Shown: in pieces, positions 35,142-43,573 of the stretch | Layout: each line of letters opens with the position of its first letter | How positions within the stretch are numbered: position 1 is the stretch's first letter | Origin: Lachnospiraceae bacterium | Lineage (GTDB): Bacteria; Bacillota; Clostridia; Lachnospirales; Lachnospiraceae | Direction of reading: 5' to 3' | Length of the DNA stretch: 64,000 nucleotides | Assembly: GCA_024403415.1 (NCBI GenBank) | Contig: JAKSRY010000003.1 | Span: 1 to 64,000 of the forward strand | The notes under the pieces: generated by a model | The model's database searches: none | Told to the model about the DNA's origin: nothing | Seen by the model: the letters and a program-made list of their open reading frames with translations, nothing else | Translations under genes and position numbers: made by a program

Positions 35142-36918
35142 TCGAAGTAACAAGGACAATTATACTCAGCCGATAAGAGTTGCTATATATGGCCGAGTCA
35201 GTACAGAACATGAAGAGCAGCTCTCTGCTTTTGACAATCAGATGGAATGGTATTCTATGCTACTCAAAACACATCCCAACTGGAATGTAGTAAGAAGACC
35301 ATACTCGGATAAATCAACCGGTACAAACACAAAAAAGAGAGATGATTTCAATCAGATGATCGATGATGCCATGAACGGCCAGTTCGATTTAATAATTACC
35401 CGAGAGGTCTGTCGATTTGCTAGAAACACAATCGACAGCCTTTTTTATACCCGAATGTTGAAAAACAAAAAAGTTGAAGTGTACTTCGTTAATGATGGAA
35501 TTTGGTCTTTAGATTCAGACGGAGAGCTGAGACTCACTATTATTGCCGCCCTAGCTCAGGATGAATCCCGCAAGATTTCAGAGCGTGTGCGTGCAGGACA
35601 ATTAATCAGTCGTGAAAATGGAATTCTTTATGGATACAACGCCTTTGGATACAAGCATGTTAAGGGAGAAAAATCTAAAGACTCTCATTACATTCTTGAT
35701 GTCGAAGACTCTGCTACAGTTCGCCGGATATTCGATCTCTATCTTGCCGGATACGGCATGAAAGCAATCTGTTCTAAGCTAATTGAAGAAGGAAGAAAAA
35801 ACGCAAGTGGCTTAGTTAAATTTGACTGCACTCAAATTTCAAGAATACTCGATAACAAACTCTACGCCGGATTTGTAGTTTATAACAAATCCTATAAAGA
35901 AGATTTCTTAGGAAAACGTATCGTAAATCATGACAAATCTACTTATCAATATATTAAATCTGATAAAGTTATTCCTATCATAACGGAGGAAGAATATCAG
36001 CGTGTTCAAGAAATCAAAAATAGCAGAAAGAAAAGCACCAAGGGTAAAGCTCAATGTAAACGTGAGTCTACCGACCGCTATACCAGAAAACTTGTATGTT
36101 CCTGTGGTAAATCTTATCAAAAATTCAAGTGGCATGTACTCGCTAACGGAACTAAGGTATGGGGCTATCAATGCAGAAACATCATCAATAACAAAAGTGC
36201 TAAATTCAGAGCACAGAACGGTCAATCAACAGACGGTTACTGCTCGGTTCCCAGTGTATGCCAATGGAAGCTTGACTTCATGCTTGATACAATTGTCAAA
36301 GAACTTTGGGAGAATCCCGCCGCAACAATCAACAAACTCCTTGAAATCGTTTCTGCTAATTATTCTACAAACAATGACAATGAAGAAAAACTTAAACGAA
36401 TTCAACTACTCAACGATGAAATCGGAAAAGTCATGGCTCGCAAACAGGCATTAGAAATGAAATGGCTTGATGGAAAGCTAAATGATGCTGACCATGAAAG
36501 ACTCTGTGGCGTGCTTAATACCAACATCGAAACATATCAAGCAGAAATCTCCGCATTGACCAATCTCATAGAAGATAATCCAGATTCTACTGATCTAGAA
36601 GAGAAAATGAACAACATTCGTCTTATGGAGCAGCTTCTTCTTGACGGTGATAACCTCACTAGATTGAATATTGATGATACTTTCATTGATACTTTTGTGG
36701 CTAGAATCACACCCTGTGAAGGCAGAAAATTCAAGTGGTACCTTAACATCGGTTCTGGCAGAGGATGGGGCTTTTTTTCTGAAACCGCCTATGAATTGTA
36801 TGATTACTTTTCTCTTTCGTACTCTCAGGCACAGCGTTACCGCAAAGAGCACAATCAGTACCTACGAAAAAATCAATGGGAAGATATTACCGTTGAAATC
36901 TACATCAGAACAAACTAA
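35104..36918 (+). CDS. Large serine recombinase (site-specific integrase)
   Basis: About 604 residues. The best start is TTG at 35104, because GGAGG ends 9 bases before it; the frame is open from a GTG at 35083 and an ATG exists at 35116, but spacing is poor for both. The resolvase domain (~18-165) has YGRVSTEHEEQ with the nucleophilic Ser, and the Arg-rich TREVCRFARNTID. A recombinase domain (~185-290) and a zinc ribbon (CSCGKSYQKFKWHV ... YQCRN, ~330-375) follow, then a long coiled coil (~430-510) as in TndX/TnpX and phiC31-type integrases. It integrates and excises the element. Confidence 0.95.
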   Translation: MTPTMQQTPILFSRSNKDNYTQPIRVAIYGRVSTEHEEQLSAFDNQMEWYSMLLKTHPNWNVVRRPYSDKSTGTNTKKRDDFNQMIDDAMNGQFDLIITREVCRFARNTIDSLFYTRMLKNKKVEVYFVNDGIWSLDSDGELRLTIIAALAQDESRKISERVRAGQLISRENGILYGYNAFGYKHVKGEKSKDSHYILDVEDSATVRRIFDLYLAGYGMKAICSKLIEEGRKNASGLVKFDCTQISRILDNKLYAGFVVYNKSYKEDFLGKRIVNHDKSTYQYIKSDKVIPIITEEEYQRVQEIKNSRKKSTKGKAQCKRESTDRYTRKLVCSCGKSYQKFKWHVLANGTKVWGYQCRNIINNKSAKFRAQNGQSTDGYCSVPSVCQWKLDFMLDTIVKELWENPAATINKLLEIVSANYSTNNDNEEKLKRIQLLNDEIGKVMARKQALEMKWLDGKLNDADHERLCGVLNTNIETYQAEISALTNLIEDNPDSTDLEEKMNNIRLMEQLLLDGDNLTRLNIDDTFIDTFVARITPCEGRKFKWYLNIGSGRGWGFFSETAYELYDYFSLSYSQAQRYRKEHNQYLRKNQWEDITVEIYIRTN

Positions 36919-36922
36919 AAGA

Positions 36923-36952
36923 ACCGGAACAACAAATATCTGTTGTTCCGGT
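36923..36952. terminator. Bidirectional terminator after the recombinase
   Basis: ACCGGAACAACA (36923-36934) pairs perfectly with TGTTGTTCCGGT (36941-36952) around a 6-base loop, between convergent genes. Confidence 0.85.
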
Positions 36953-36982
36953 CATTATCATTTTGAATCACTGCTAGAGACA

Positions 36983-37828
36983 TTAAATTAATGCTATTTT
37001 TTTGCCCATAATACTCTCCTCCAGCGCATGAACCAGTACCGACGGGTACTTGTCAACAATAACCTGTTCTAAGTCCCCTGCGCTGGCAGCTGTCAATAAA
37101 CGAATAACATAAAGCTCATTAAAAAACATATCGTGCCTCGTAATCAAATATCTCTTATCATTAACCGTAATGACAATGTTTCCATTACGAGAGTCATAAA
37201 TAAATTTATTAGTATATAATGTACATCTTGTGTATTCATACTCTTCATCACCAAACGAACGACGCTTTCTGCGATTTAATAATAACTGGCAAAAATCTTC
37301 TTTTGAAAAGGCATTTCCCTTTAATAACGTAGTAAATGTCTTGCGTATATGCTTGTTATTATTTGTTTCATAACTAACATATTTTGTAATATGAATATCG
37401 GAGTTATCCACATATGCTGAATCACCAAAAAAATAGGCGCCTCTTCTACCTGATCTTATCAGCACTGACTGTTCTGTATAATCAGCCTCTCCTGCCGGAG
37501 TATAAGGAATATAAACTCTATTAGCGGCGCTAAATATGGCATTTTCATTCTCTATACAATACTCAGCCAATGCTCCACGAATATCATAATTATATCCAGT
37601 TCTATTCAGTTCTTTAATCCAAGCGGAGTTTTCCGCATCATTTATAAAAAGAATTTCTGGAAGTAACTCATCAGTTTGAATTACGCTGATTTCAACTCCG
37701 TCATTTGCAACGAGACACTTTGAGTCCTCATACCCCTCAACCACTCTTTCAAGTCCCAATACACATACTCGAATCGAACTATCAACAGGTCTAACTGCTC
37801 CTGTAACATTAATCATCTTACGTTTCAT
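36983..37828 (-). CDS. Hypothetical protein, 281 aa
   Basis: No family recognised. Soluble, mixed alpha/beta and Tyr-rich, with no signal or membrane helix. Residues ~130-235 contain strand-rich phrases (QSVLIRSGRRGAYFFGD, GNIVITVNDKRYLITR). The C-terminal third is helical. It is the last gene of the minus-strand replication block that begins near 40,900 and could serve replication or copy control, but only by position. Confidence 0.65.
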   Translation of the reverse strand: MKRKMINVTGAVRPVDSSIRVCVLGLERVVEGYEDSKCLVANDGVEISVIQTDELLPEILFINDAENSAWIKELNRTGYNYDIRGALAEYCIENENAIFSAANRVYIPYTPAGEADYTEQSVLIRSGRRGAYFFGDSAYVDNSDIHITKYVSYETNNNKHIRKTFTTLLKGNAFSKEDFCQLLLNRRKRRSFGDEEYEYTRCTLYTNKFIYDSRNGNIVITVNDKRYLITRHDMFFNELYVIRLLTAASAGDLEQVIVDKYPSVLVHALEESIMGKKIALI

Positions 37829-37858
37829 AGTAATAAATTCTCCTTTTTGTTAGGTTAT

Positions 37859-37888
37859 CAGACTACCATCGCTTTGGATGGTAGTCTG
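37859..37888 (-). terminator. Stem-loop after the 37897 gene
   Basis: CAGACTACCATC pairs perfectly with GATGGTAGTCTG around 6 bases. It lies between two minus-strand genes, so it would reduce transcription into the 36983 gene. Confidence 0.75.
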
Positions 37889-37896
37889 GTTCTTGT

Positions 37897-38214
37897 TTAG
37901 TTACTAACACATATGAGCAACTTCTCTACAACAAAATCAAAGTTTTCATCAAAAAACGCTTTTCCCGCAGCCATACTTTTAAGCTCACAGAAAGCGCTGC
38001 ACAGAGCGTCAAGTCGTGCATCTTTCACTATAGTAACATCACCGTCACTAAGCTGAGAGTATAACGCATCTTCCTCCTTGAAGATTTCCCCTACCTGCTT
38101 ACAGGCTTTTTTTAAACACGCCTTTACTCCTTTACCACTGTCGCTACTATTTTCTCTGCAAATCTGAATTTCCTCTACAACCTTTGACAATTTTGTAATG
38201 TTTTCCTGTTTCAT
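37897..38214 (-). CDS. Small helical protein, 105 aa
   Basis: Start set at the ATG at 38214 (MKQENITKLSKVVEEI), with AAAGGA 8 bases upstream; an in-frame ATG at 38232 is less likely. The protein is helical, with Cys in CRENSS, CLKKACKQ and CSAFCELK. No family recognised. It lies in the primase transcription unit. Confidence 0.65.
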   Translation of the reverse strand: MKQENITKLSKVVEEIQICRENSSDSGKGVKACLKKACKQVGEIFKEEDALYSQLSDGDVTIVKDARLDALCSAFCELKSMAAGKAFFDENFDFVVEKLLICVSN

Positions 38215-38352
38215 ACTTTTGCGTCCTTTCATGGTTTTATATGATTTTGTTTGTCTTTTTTTGTAAAAAAAGGCATCATTTTACCATTCGGGACAAGGAG
38301 GATCACAAGCCTAACTATTCAATAACCGTTAAGCCTGTGCCCTAATCAAACA

Positions 38353-38676
38353 TTACGCCATCCGCTTAAAAAGCTGTGTAGAAACACCGGGCATGCCGTT
38401 CGAATATTTGTAATGCTCAGTAAAAACGTTCTTCTGAAAAGTAGGGTGCTTAGCTAATCTCTTACCGAGTCTAATCGCATCTCCCATTCTATAACAGCGC
38501 TTCTTCCAATCAAACGAGAAGCCATCTTTGTACACCTGTACATTGGTTCCTCCCATACCTTCAACGGTACGGGTAATAAACTTTGCATATCTTCTAAGAT
38601 CCAAATTAACCTTTGAAGGATAGCGTATACCGTAAAAAATACGACCAGGACGGGTTACACTTTTTTTGTTTTTCAT
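38353..38676 (-). CDS. Small basic protein, 107 aa
   Basis: Start at the ATG at 38676 (MKNKKSVTRPGRIFYG), chosen because AAGGAGGT precedes it. Strongly basic, with Arg/Lys and Tyr residues spread along the chain (RYPSKVNLDLRRYAKFI, DWKKRCYRMGDAIRLGKRLAKH), consistent with nucleic-acid binding, though no known fold is recognised. It is encoded ~120 bases after the primase gene in the same direction. Confidence 0.7.
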   Translation of the reverse strand: MKNKKSVTRPGRIFYGIRYPSKVNLDLRRYAKFITRTVEGMGGTNVQVYKDGFSFDWKKRCYRMGDAIRLGKRLAKHPTFQKNVFTEHYKYSNGMPGVSTQLFKRMA

Positions 38677-38797
38677 AATAATTACCTCCTTAATTTTTAA
38701 TGGTGTAAAGGGAGAAAAAAAAAACACATTTATATTTTTTAGCTACTTCTTTTTCTGTAGTGTTTTCATATTTTTTCGCCCTTTTTTCCACCTTAAG

Positions 38798-40297
38798 TTA
38801 AATAGAAATAGTAATATTAGCGTAGCAATCGTTACCGTTAATACGCTTCGGATACTTTGACATTCCGTGTTCTTCCAGAATTGAACCAAAACTGTCTCGG
38901 AACTTATTCGCAGATACAATTGCACCGACGGAAACACCATTATCAGTTGCGAAATCCTTAAACAAAGTATATGCTTCAGACATCCTGATATGCTGACCAG
39001 GTGCATGTGTACAACAATTATCAAAAAACAACAGTACAGGGTTAGAATCCTGTAAAATTTTACGTTTCAAAGCTTCTGCTTTTGGACTGCTAGTAAACTG
39101 CCATCGGTTTTTCATAAGTCGTTGTAGGCCTTCCAACGCCCAAAGTGTAATCTGTGGAATCTCCGGTTCAAGTTTTGCCATAAGGTCGACATCGATTGGA
39201 CGTTCATTGGTATTTTTTTTCGGTGACGGCACAAATGTAAAATCATAGGGTAGCGCTAAAATACGCTCTGATAGGCCTCTACTCCGATCGTTGAAGAAAA
39301 TGCCATTGGTTACAATAAACATTTTCGCTATGATTTTAGCCTCATATCCTTCCTTGTTTTTTACATCAACATATACACGGTCCTGACCTGTTACAGTTTT
39401 AATGAAGCCACTCTGGTACACAACATTGTCATTTTCAGCGCAAAAATTAACTGTCTTGTTGTAGACAGCATGCGGACCGAAGCGACTAAGTATTTGGCTC
39501 AAGCTAACAGACCCAACATTTTCAGAGCCGCACATGCACTCTATTATTGATTGGTTGATTGATTTTCCGTTCCTTCCCCCGCCATCCCAAATAAACAGTT
39601 TCTCGGACTTGTTAATACCTATCGCAAGAACATATCCATACTCTTCTTGTAGAATGCTGATTAGCTGTTTATCTTCAAAAATTGACCAAACAAATTTAAG
39701 AAAATTCGGGCAATTATAAGGTGTATCCTGAATCGGGAAATCATATCCCGTGCAATGAAATGTAATCACTTCCGGATGATCTCCAGCTTGAAATGACATA
39801 TCTCTAACATCAAGAATTCCGTTAGTAAAGACTACCTTTCCCTCCGGCACCTCATATCTGTCAAGCTTAGTCTTAATATCACGCTGAAATCTTACGGCAA
39901 AACTTTTCTCGCGCCTCGGATTCCAAACCTCGGCGTCGATACTGTCCAAAATTTCCTTAAAAAATGACAAGTAGACATTATCATTAAGAAATTCATAACG
40001 ATGCGAACTATAATTATAGAAAGCAATGCTTTCGCCAACAGTTATCGAAGTAAATGCACTGTGTAGATAGGAACTAAATACTACTTCATCAAACTCTGTC
40101 ACCGGAACCTGTACAACATTCTTTCCGACTTTCTTTGATGAAGTGGTATATACAATGCCTACATACTCTGCAATCTTATCCTTCACTTCTGCAGCGCCGT
40201 CTTTATCACCTGCACGAATCAGATTGTCAAACTTGCTTAATAACTTCTGTATTTTAGGTGGTTTACGATAGAAACTATCGATTTCATACGCCTGCAT
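38798..40297 (-). CDS. P4-type primase / SF3 helicase (D5-like)
   Basis: About 499 residues from the ATG at 40297 (MQAYEIDSFYRKPPK), which has GGAGGA upstream; the longer frame to 40429 overlaps the upstream gene and lacks a site. The C-terminal two-thirds match the phage/plasmid primase P4-family helicase: an N-terminal D5-N-like region, Walker A WDGGGRNGKS, a Walker B-like region with ENDNVVYQSG, and the sensor-like IAKMFIVTNGIFFNDRSRGLSERI. The primase half is short. It probably unwinds the element's origin for replication. No rep initiator is adjacent. Confidence 0.85.
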   Translation of the reverse strand: MQAYEIDSFYRKPPKIQKLLSKFDNLIRAGDKDGAAEVKDKIAEYVGIVYTTSSKKVGKNVVQVPVTEFDEVVFSSYLHSAFTSITVGESIAFYNYSSHRYEFLNDNVYLSFFKEILDSIDAEVWNPRREKSFAVRFQRDIKTKLDRYEVPEGKVVFTNGILDVRDMSFQAGDHPEVITFHCTGYDFPIQDTPYNCPNFLKFVWSIFEDKQLISILQEEYGYVLAIGINKSEKLFIWDGGGRNGKSINQSIIECMCGSENVGSVSLSQILSRFGPHAVYNKTVNFCAENDNVVYQSGFIKTVTGQDRVYVDVKNKEGYEAKIIAKMFIVTNGIFFNDRSRGLSERILALPYDFTFVPSPKKNTNERPIDVDLMAKLEPEIPQITLWALEGLQRLMKNRWQFTSSPKAEALKRKILQDSNPVLLFFDNCCTHAPGQHIRMSEAYTLFKDFATDNGVSVGAIVSANKFRDSFGSILEEHGMSKYPKRINGNDCYANITISI

Positions 40298-40337
40298 TTT
40301 ATTTCCTCCTTCCATAGCTGACGCTATTTTACATATA

Positions 40338-40718
40338 CTAAAGATCTGCGTAGCCGAGGTTCCGTGTAGCAATAAGATTTGCATACACGTAAGTATTACC
40401 GTATCGATCCGTTTTGATGTTCTGCTCAATGTAGCCTATAAAAACTGCACCGACAACTTCATCAATGTCGATTCCGTAATACGAACTATCGGCTGCCATT
40501 TCAACAAATTGTAAAATGTACTTCTCTGCTCGACCTTTGTCTGTAAACCTAAAATTCATGTCAATATACTGATCAAGTTTTTTATGATCCGGCCATACTC
40601 TCACACCAAAAAACACTTTGTTATACGCAAAGTAACCTTGATCAATATACTCACTCTCGGCACTGCGTATTTGCATTAAGTACTCAACACCGAAGTCAAA
40701 ACTACGTGAATTCTTCAT
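40338..40718 (-). CDS. Small hypothetical protein, 126 aa
   Basis: ATG at 40718 with AAGGAGGT upstream. Acidic, aromatic-rich, mixed alpha/beta, no membrane helix. The stop is 40 bases before the primase start. Phrases (YFAYNKVFFGVRVWPDHKK, GAVFIGYIEQNIKTDRYGN) are strand-like. No family recognised; its position suggests a role with the primase. Confidence 0.65.
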   Translation of the reverse strand: MKNSRSFDFGVEYLMQIRSAESEYIDQGYFAYNKVFFGVRVWPDHKKLDQYIDMNFRFTDKGRAEKYILQFVEMAADSSYYGIDIDEVVGAVFIGYIEQNIKTDRYGNTYVYANLIATRNLGYADL

Positions 40719-40854
40719 TTTTTACCTCCTTCCCTCCATACCGCATAAGTTCTACGGTATAGAACTTTTACTGCTTTTATATCTAAAACAAATCGAATGA
40801 TAGTAATGATATTTAGCTTAAATGCAATCTATAGATCTATCCCGTATTCAGTTT

Positions 40855-40908
40855 TCAAGGTGCGCTGTTTGACGTAGGTGCTCTTGATAAAAAAATACTT
40901 CTTGACAT
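40855..40908 (-). CDS. Candidate 17-aa leader peptide
   Basis: ATG at 40908 with GGAGGTG 8 bases upstream and a TGA after 17 codons (MSRSIFLSRAPTSNSAP). It lies in the 5' leader of the minus-strand replication block, followed by TTGAAAACTGAATA. Short leader peptides in such elements can mediate attenuation. The strong ribosome site and lack of any other use of this stretch are the only evidence. Confidence 0.45.
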   Translation of the reverse strand: MSRSIFLSRAPTSNSAP

Positions 40909-41118
40909 ATTTCCCACCTCCGGATAACATAATCACAATCAGTGTTCAAATATTGCATTTATGTTTCGTTTTGCGCTGTTTGTATTATATCATTGTGTGT
41001 ATTCTTGATATTTGTGTTCATTAACGCCGATTAGTGTTTACAAACAGCATTAAAGATAATCTCCCCAAAAGGACATCCTAGCCATCTGACCCGAAGGCAT
41101 TCGCACAAATCACCGAAA

Positions 41119-41133
41119 ACACAAAGTTTGTGT
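41119..41133. promoter_or_regulatory. Perfect 15-bp palindrome, candidate operator
   Basis: ACACAAA-G-TTTGTGT, 34 bases before the start codon of the divergent regulator gene. A half-site TTTGTGT recurs at 41011-41017. Confidence 0.55.
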
Positions 41134-41167
41134 CAAGCACATTTTTAAAAAAAAGGAGAAAAAAATT

Positions 41168-41890
41168 ATGGCCAAAAAAAATAGAGAAAAAATTAACGGA
41201 CACATCCACGGTTCAAACTCTCAAGAAGTAGTTGAACGCAGACTATCTATCGGAGTTGATATAATACGAGAGAATAATTTCAAAATGACTAGAAAAGCAT
41301 TTATGACCGAATACGAGCAACGTGTAAAAAGAACATATGGAGAAGACATAACATCAGCAACTTTGAGACGAGATTGCTCTGAAAGTTATAATGGAAACAC
41401 AATCCAAAAAATGATAAAAGTGTTGCATAATCAAGACTTCGTTTTTGAGGATGCATCACCTGCAAGCAAAAAAAAGTTCCTTAGTTCCTTTCACAGCATT
41501 GACCCCTTTGCTTCATTTTCCAAATATCTATATGAGATAAGAGTTTCTATAGGTACTTATGAAGCTACCCTGTTTTCTGTATCGAATAACACCTTAAAGG
41601 AGCACAAATTTGCCGAGTCCGCTATCGCTGCAATTCCCCAAAAAATAAAAGAAGCTTCTGCCGAACACATGGCTCATGTATATCTTATTTTTCAATATAA
41701 TGTCCCTAACGGAATTGAAGAAATCTACTGCGGCATATACGAAAACGGCTCATCTAGCAATAATTTCTACGTTTTATACACAGATGCAAAAAATCATTGT
41801 TCCGAAATAGTATGTAATGGTAATAATCTTGAAAATCTGCTACAGTACACATCACTTATTTTTAACAACTATTGGAAAACACAGAAATAG
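41168..41890 (+). CDS. Putative regulator with ArgR-like N-terminal HTH, 240 aa
   Basis: ATG at 41168 with AAGGAGAA upstream. Residues ~20-80 (VERRLSIGVDIIRENNFKMT ... LRRDCSESYN) resemble the winged helix of ArgR (pattern R..I..I......T...F...ITSATLRRD). The rest is not ArgR: ~85-240 is a beta-rich domain that could sense a ligand or oligomerise. It is the only plus-strand gene between the recombinase and the window end, divergent from the replication block across an operator-like region, so it is probably the element's regulator. It could instead be an unrelated protein with a chance HTH resemblance. Confidence 0.6.
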   Translation: MAKKNREKINGHIHGSNSQEVVERRLSIGVDIIRENNFKMTRKAFMTEYEQRVKRTYGEDITSATLRRDCSESYNGNTIQKMIKVLHNQDFVFEDASPASKKKFLSSFHSIDPFASFSKYLYEIRVSIGTYEATLFSVSNNTLKEHKFAESAIAAIPQKIKEASAEHMAHVYLIFQYNVPNGIEEIYCGIYENGSSSNNFYVLYTDAKNHCSEIVCNGNNLENLLQYTSLIFNNYWKTQK

Positions 41891-41896
41891 CAAAAA

Positions 41897-41933
41897 AGAG
41901 CCATCACCTCGTCAATTGAAGTGATGGCTCTCT
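41897..41933. terminator. Bidirectional terminator
   Basis: AGAGCCATCAC (41897-41907) pairs with GTGATGGCTCT (41921-41931), with A-run before and T-run after, between convergent transcription units. Confidence 0.85.
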
Positions 41934-41944
41934 TTCTTTATACC

Positions 41945-42085
41945 CTAATTCTTAAAGGTAAAATTTGCTTTACCTACGTTCTTTGCCAGAGTATAGCCCG
42001 CTAAAGATATGCAGACTCCTGAACTGAAGGCTGAAAATGCAGTCGCCGTTGTAGCAGCCAGTAATGCTGTAATCATTGTAATCAT
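41945..42085 (-). CDS. Tiny membrane peptide, 46 aa
   Basis: ATG at 42085 with GAGAGGAG upstream and a TAG at 41945. It encodes MITMITALLAATTATAFSAF then SSGVCISLAGYTLAKNVGKA and a polar tail, i.e. one hydrophobic helix followed by a basic C-terminus. Encoded right after another tiny membrane peptide in the same operon. The tight packing and good ribosome site support expression. It is too short for the usual gene callers. Confidence 0.55.
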   Translation of the reverse strand: MITMITALLAATTATAFSAFSSGVCISLAGYTLAKNVGKANFTFKN

Positions 42086-42094
42086 TCTCCTCTC

Positions 42095-42181
42095 TTATGT
42101 TGTACATACATGTGCAATTCCCTCGCACAGAGCAACGAGTGCAAGACCTACACCTATACCTGCAAGATAATGTCCAAGCAT
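42095..42181 (-). CDS. Tiny membrane peptide, 28 aa
   Basis: ATG at 42181 with GAGGTGAG upstream and a TAA at 42095. It reads MLGHYLAGIGVGLALVALCE then GIAHVCTT, a Gly/Ala/Leu membrane helix. Separated by 9 bases from the next peptide gene. Possibly a toxin-like or holin-like peptide, but there is no direct evidence. Confidence 0.5.
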   Translation of the reverse strand: MLGHYLAGIGVGLALVALCEGIAHVCTT

Positions 42182-42201
42182 CCATACTCACCTCACTTTC
42201 C

Positions 42202-42522
42202 TTATCTCTCTTCAGGAGTTGTAAAAGTCCTGTGTGTAACGTCATCAATAAAATAGATTTTTCCCTCGTAGGGCTTTACTCCAGAAGGCAGAAGTATCGA
42301 AATCTCATTGTTATACTTAGGTACTTCCTGAGTATGTTTGATGTGAAAAGCTTTTGTTCCTGGCTCAACCCAAAATGAATAGATCTGTAAGTAGTCAGGA
42401 TTTTCAATTTGCTTCTTGAGGTCGTCCAACATTTCTATACATTTCATTATGATAAATGGGTGAACAGCTTCAGCCACTCCTCTTGTTTGATATACCGGTA
42501 CAGGTTCACAGAAATATGCCAT
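42202..42522 (-). CDS. DUF960-like protein, 106 aa
   Basis: 106 residues. The arrangement RGVAEAV ... CIEMLDDLKKQIENPDYLQIYSFWVE ... IKHTQEVPKY resembles the DUF960 family of small Firmicutes proteins, which share a QxF motif and a QExPxY segment. Function unknown. It starts 1 base after the stop of the preceding gene, so translation is likely coupled. Part of the 44494-41945 accessory operon. Confidence 0.6.
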   Translation of the reverse strand: MAYFCEPVPVYQTRGVAEAVHPFIIMKCIEMLDDLKKQIENPDYLQIYSFWVEPGTKAFHIKHTQEVPKYNNEISILLPSGVKPYEGKIYFIDDVTHRTFTTPEER

Positions 42523-42523
42523 A

Positions 42524-42886
42524 TTATATTTCTCCCTTCACCAAATATACTAAAACCAGGTTATATTCAGTCATTGCAAAAAGCTGTACAAAAACCGACT
42601 CTGAACCAGAGGAAACCAAAAGATCATTAAACTCGCAAATGCTACTCTCAAGATTATACTTGGCAAGTTCTGCCATGTACTCTTCTCTGCCCTCTTTGGT
42701 GGTAATACTATTAGTTATAATCTTTATATAACCGCCATCTTCGTTCTTATATGCTTCCAGTAAAATATTAAGATTCATTTCTATCGATTGCTTTATAATT
42801 CTTTCTGCATCCGGCGTAATAAAGAGCCTATCAAGAACATGCTCCTGATAGGCTCTCTCTAAATCCCTATGATTCCTTATTTCCAC
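42524..42886 (-). CDS. Hypothetical protein, 120 aa
   Basis: Start set at GTG 42886 (VEIRNHRDLERAYQEH), with AGGAAAG 8 bases upstream. The frame is open further, to 42952, but that part overlaps the preceding gene by 86 bases and reads as Arg/Lys-rich shadow sequence. The protein is acidic and mostly helical with a strand-rich C-terminus (ESVFVQLFAMTEYNLVLVYL). No family recognised. It overlaps the preceding gene by 20 bases. Confidence 0.6.
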   Translation of the reverse strand: MEIRNHRDLERAYQEHVLDRLFITPDAERIIKQSIEMNLNILLEAYKNEDGGYIKIITNSITTKEGREEYMAELAKYNLESSICEFNDLLVSSGSESVFVQLFAMTEYNLVLVYLVKGEI

Positions 42887-43562
42887 TTTTTTTCTTTCCT
42901 TTCGTAGTTTTCTCACTTCCCTCAGTAAGTTCACTTTTCTTACCAAGCACATTCTGAATAAATAGCTCGCGCCTCACCATTTTTTCCTTTTCATATGCTT
43001 CAAATCCCTCCGGAGTATAGCAATATGGAACAACATACTGAGTTAATCTCCACTCCTGAGATCCATATCTAATACCAAGCCAGAGGATATGGGCTCCTGT
43101 TTCCTCAACATCATCTGTGTCAATTTGAAAAATAGGATCATTGGGTCTCAGTTCTTTGATTATTTTAAAGATTTCGACTTTTGATTCAATTACGGCTGGG
43201 CACTTATTCATGCTTGATCCAAAACTTACAACAATTTTCGCTTCCGGATACATTTCAATAGCAGACCGTATATAGTCTAGATTTTCCTTGTCAACCTTAA
43301 GTCCCCGTGTAGAAAGTTTCGCTTTGCTCACCTTTGACTGTAGGAATAGGAAATGCACCGTCTTAAGATTAAGTTCAGCACTGTGGTTGATTAAATGCAT
43401 GCTACTAAGGTCAAATCCCGGCTCTGTCATAGTCGGAAATAATGAAAACAGAATAATTTCATCACCTTCATCCCTATCAAATTCTCGGCAGATTTCGTAG
43501 ACGTGCGTTTCATCTTCGTTTGTAATAATTCTTGTTCGTAATAACCCGTTCTTTTCAATCAT
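42867..43562 (-). CDS. Hypothetical protein, 231 aa (possibly DUF1643-like)
   Basis: 231-residue soluble alpha/beta protein with a Lys/Ser/Glu-rich C-terminal tail (~205-231). The order of segments (EIILFSLFPTMTEPGF, ELNLKTVHFLFLQSKVSKAK, YPEAKIVVSFGSSMNK, GAHILWLGIRYGSQEW) loosely recalls DUF1643, a family of small mobile-element proteins, but the match is weak. It sits 11 bases after the DUF5688 gene and overlaps the next gene. Confidence 0.6.
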   Translation of the reverse strand: MIEKNGLLRTRIITNEDETHVYEICREFDRDEGDEIILFSLFPTMTEPGFDLSSMHLINHSAELNLKTVHFLFLQSKVSKAKLSTRGLKVDKENLDYIRSAIEMYPEAKIVVSFGSSMNKCPAVIESKVEIFKIIKELRPNDPIFQIDTDDVEETGAHILWLGIRYGSQEWRLTQYVVPYCYTPEGFEAYEKEKMVRRELFIQNVLGKKSELTEGSEKTTKGKKKSGNKES

Positions 43563-43573
43563 AGCCGTTCCTC

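Larger units (their letters stand above)
40719..41167. promoter_or_regulatory. Divergent control region with repeats and palindromes
   Basis: A 450-bp spacer between the primase block and the divergent regulator gene. It holds an inverted repeat GTTCTA-CGGTA-TAGAAC (40749-40765), a leader-peptide candidate (40855-40908), a minus-strand TATAAT (40989-40984), a plus-strand TTGACA-17-TAACAT (40902-40930), three TGTTCA/TGTTTA-type repeats (AGTGTTCA at 40941, TTTGTGTTCA at 41011, TTAGTGTTTA at 41031), and a perfect 15-bp palindrome ACACAAA-G-TTTGTGT at 41119-41133. This looks like an operator-rich switch region bound by the regulator at 41168. Confidence 0.55.
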
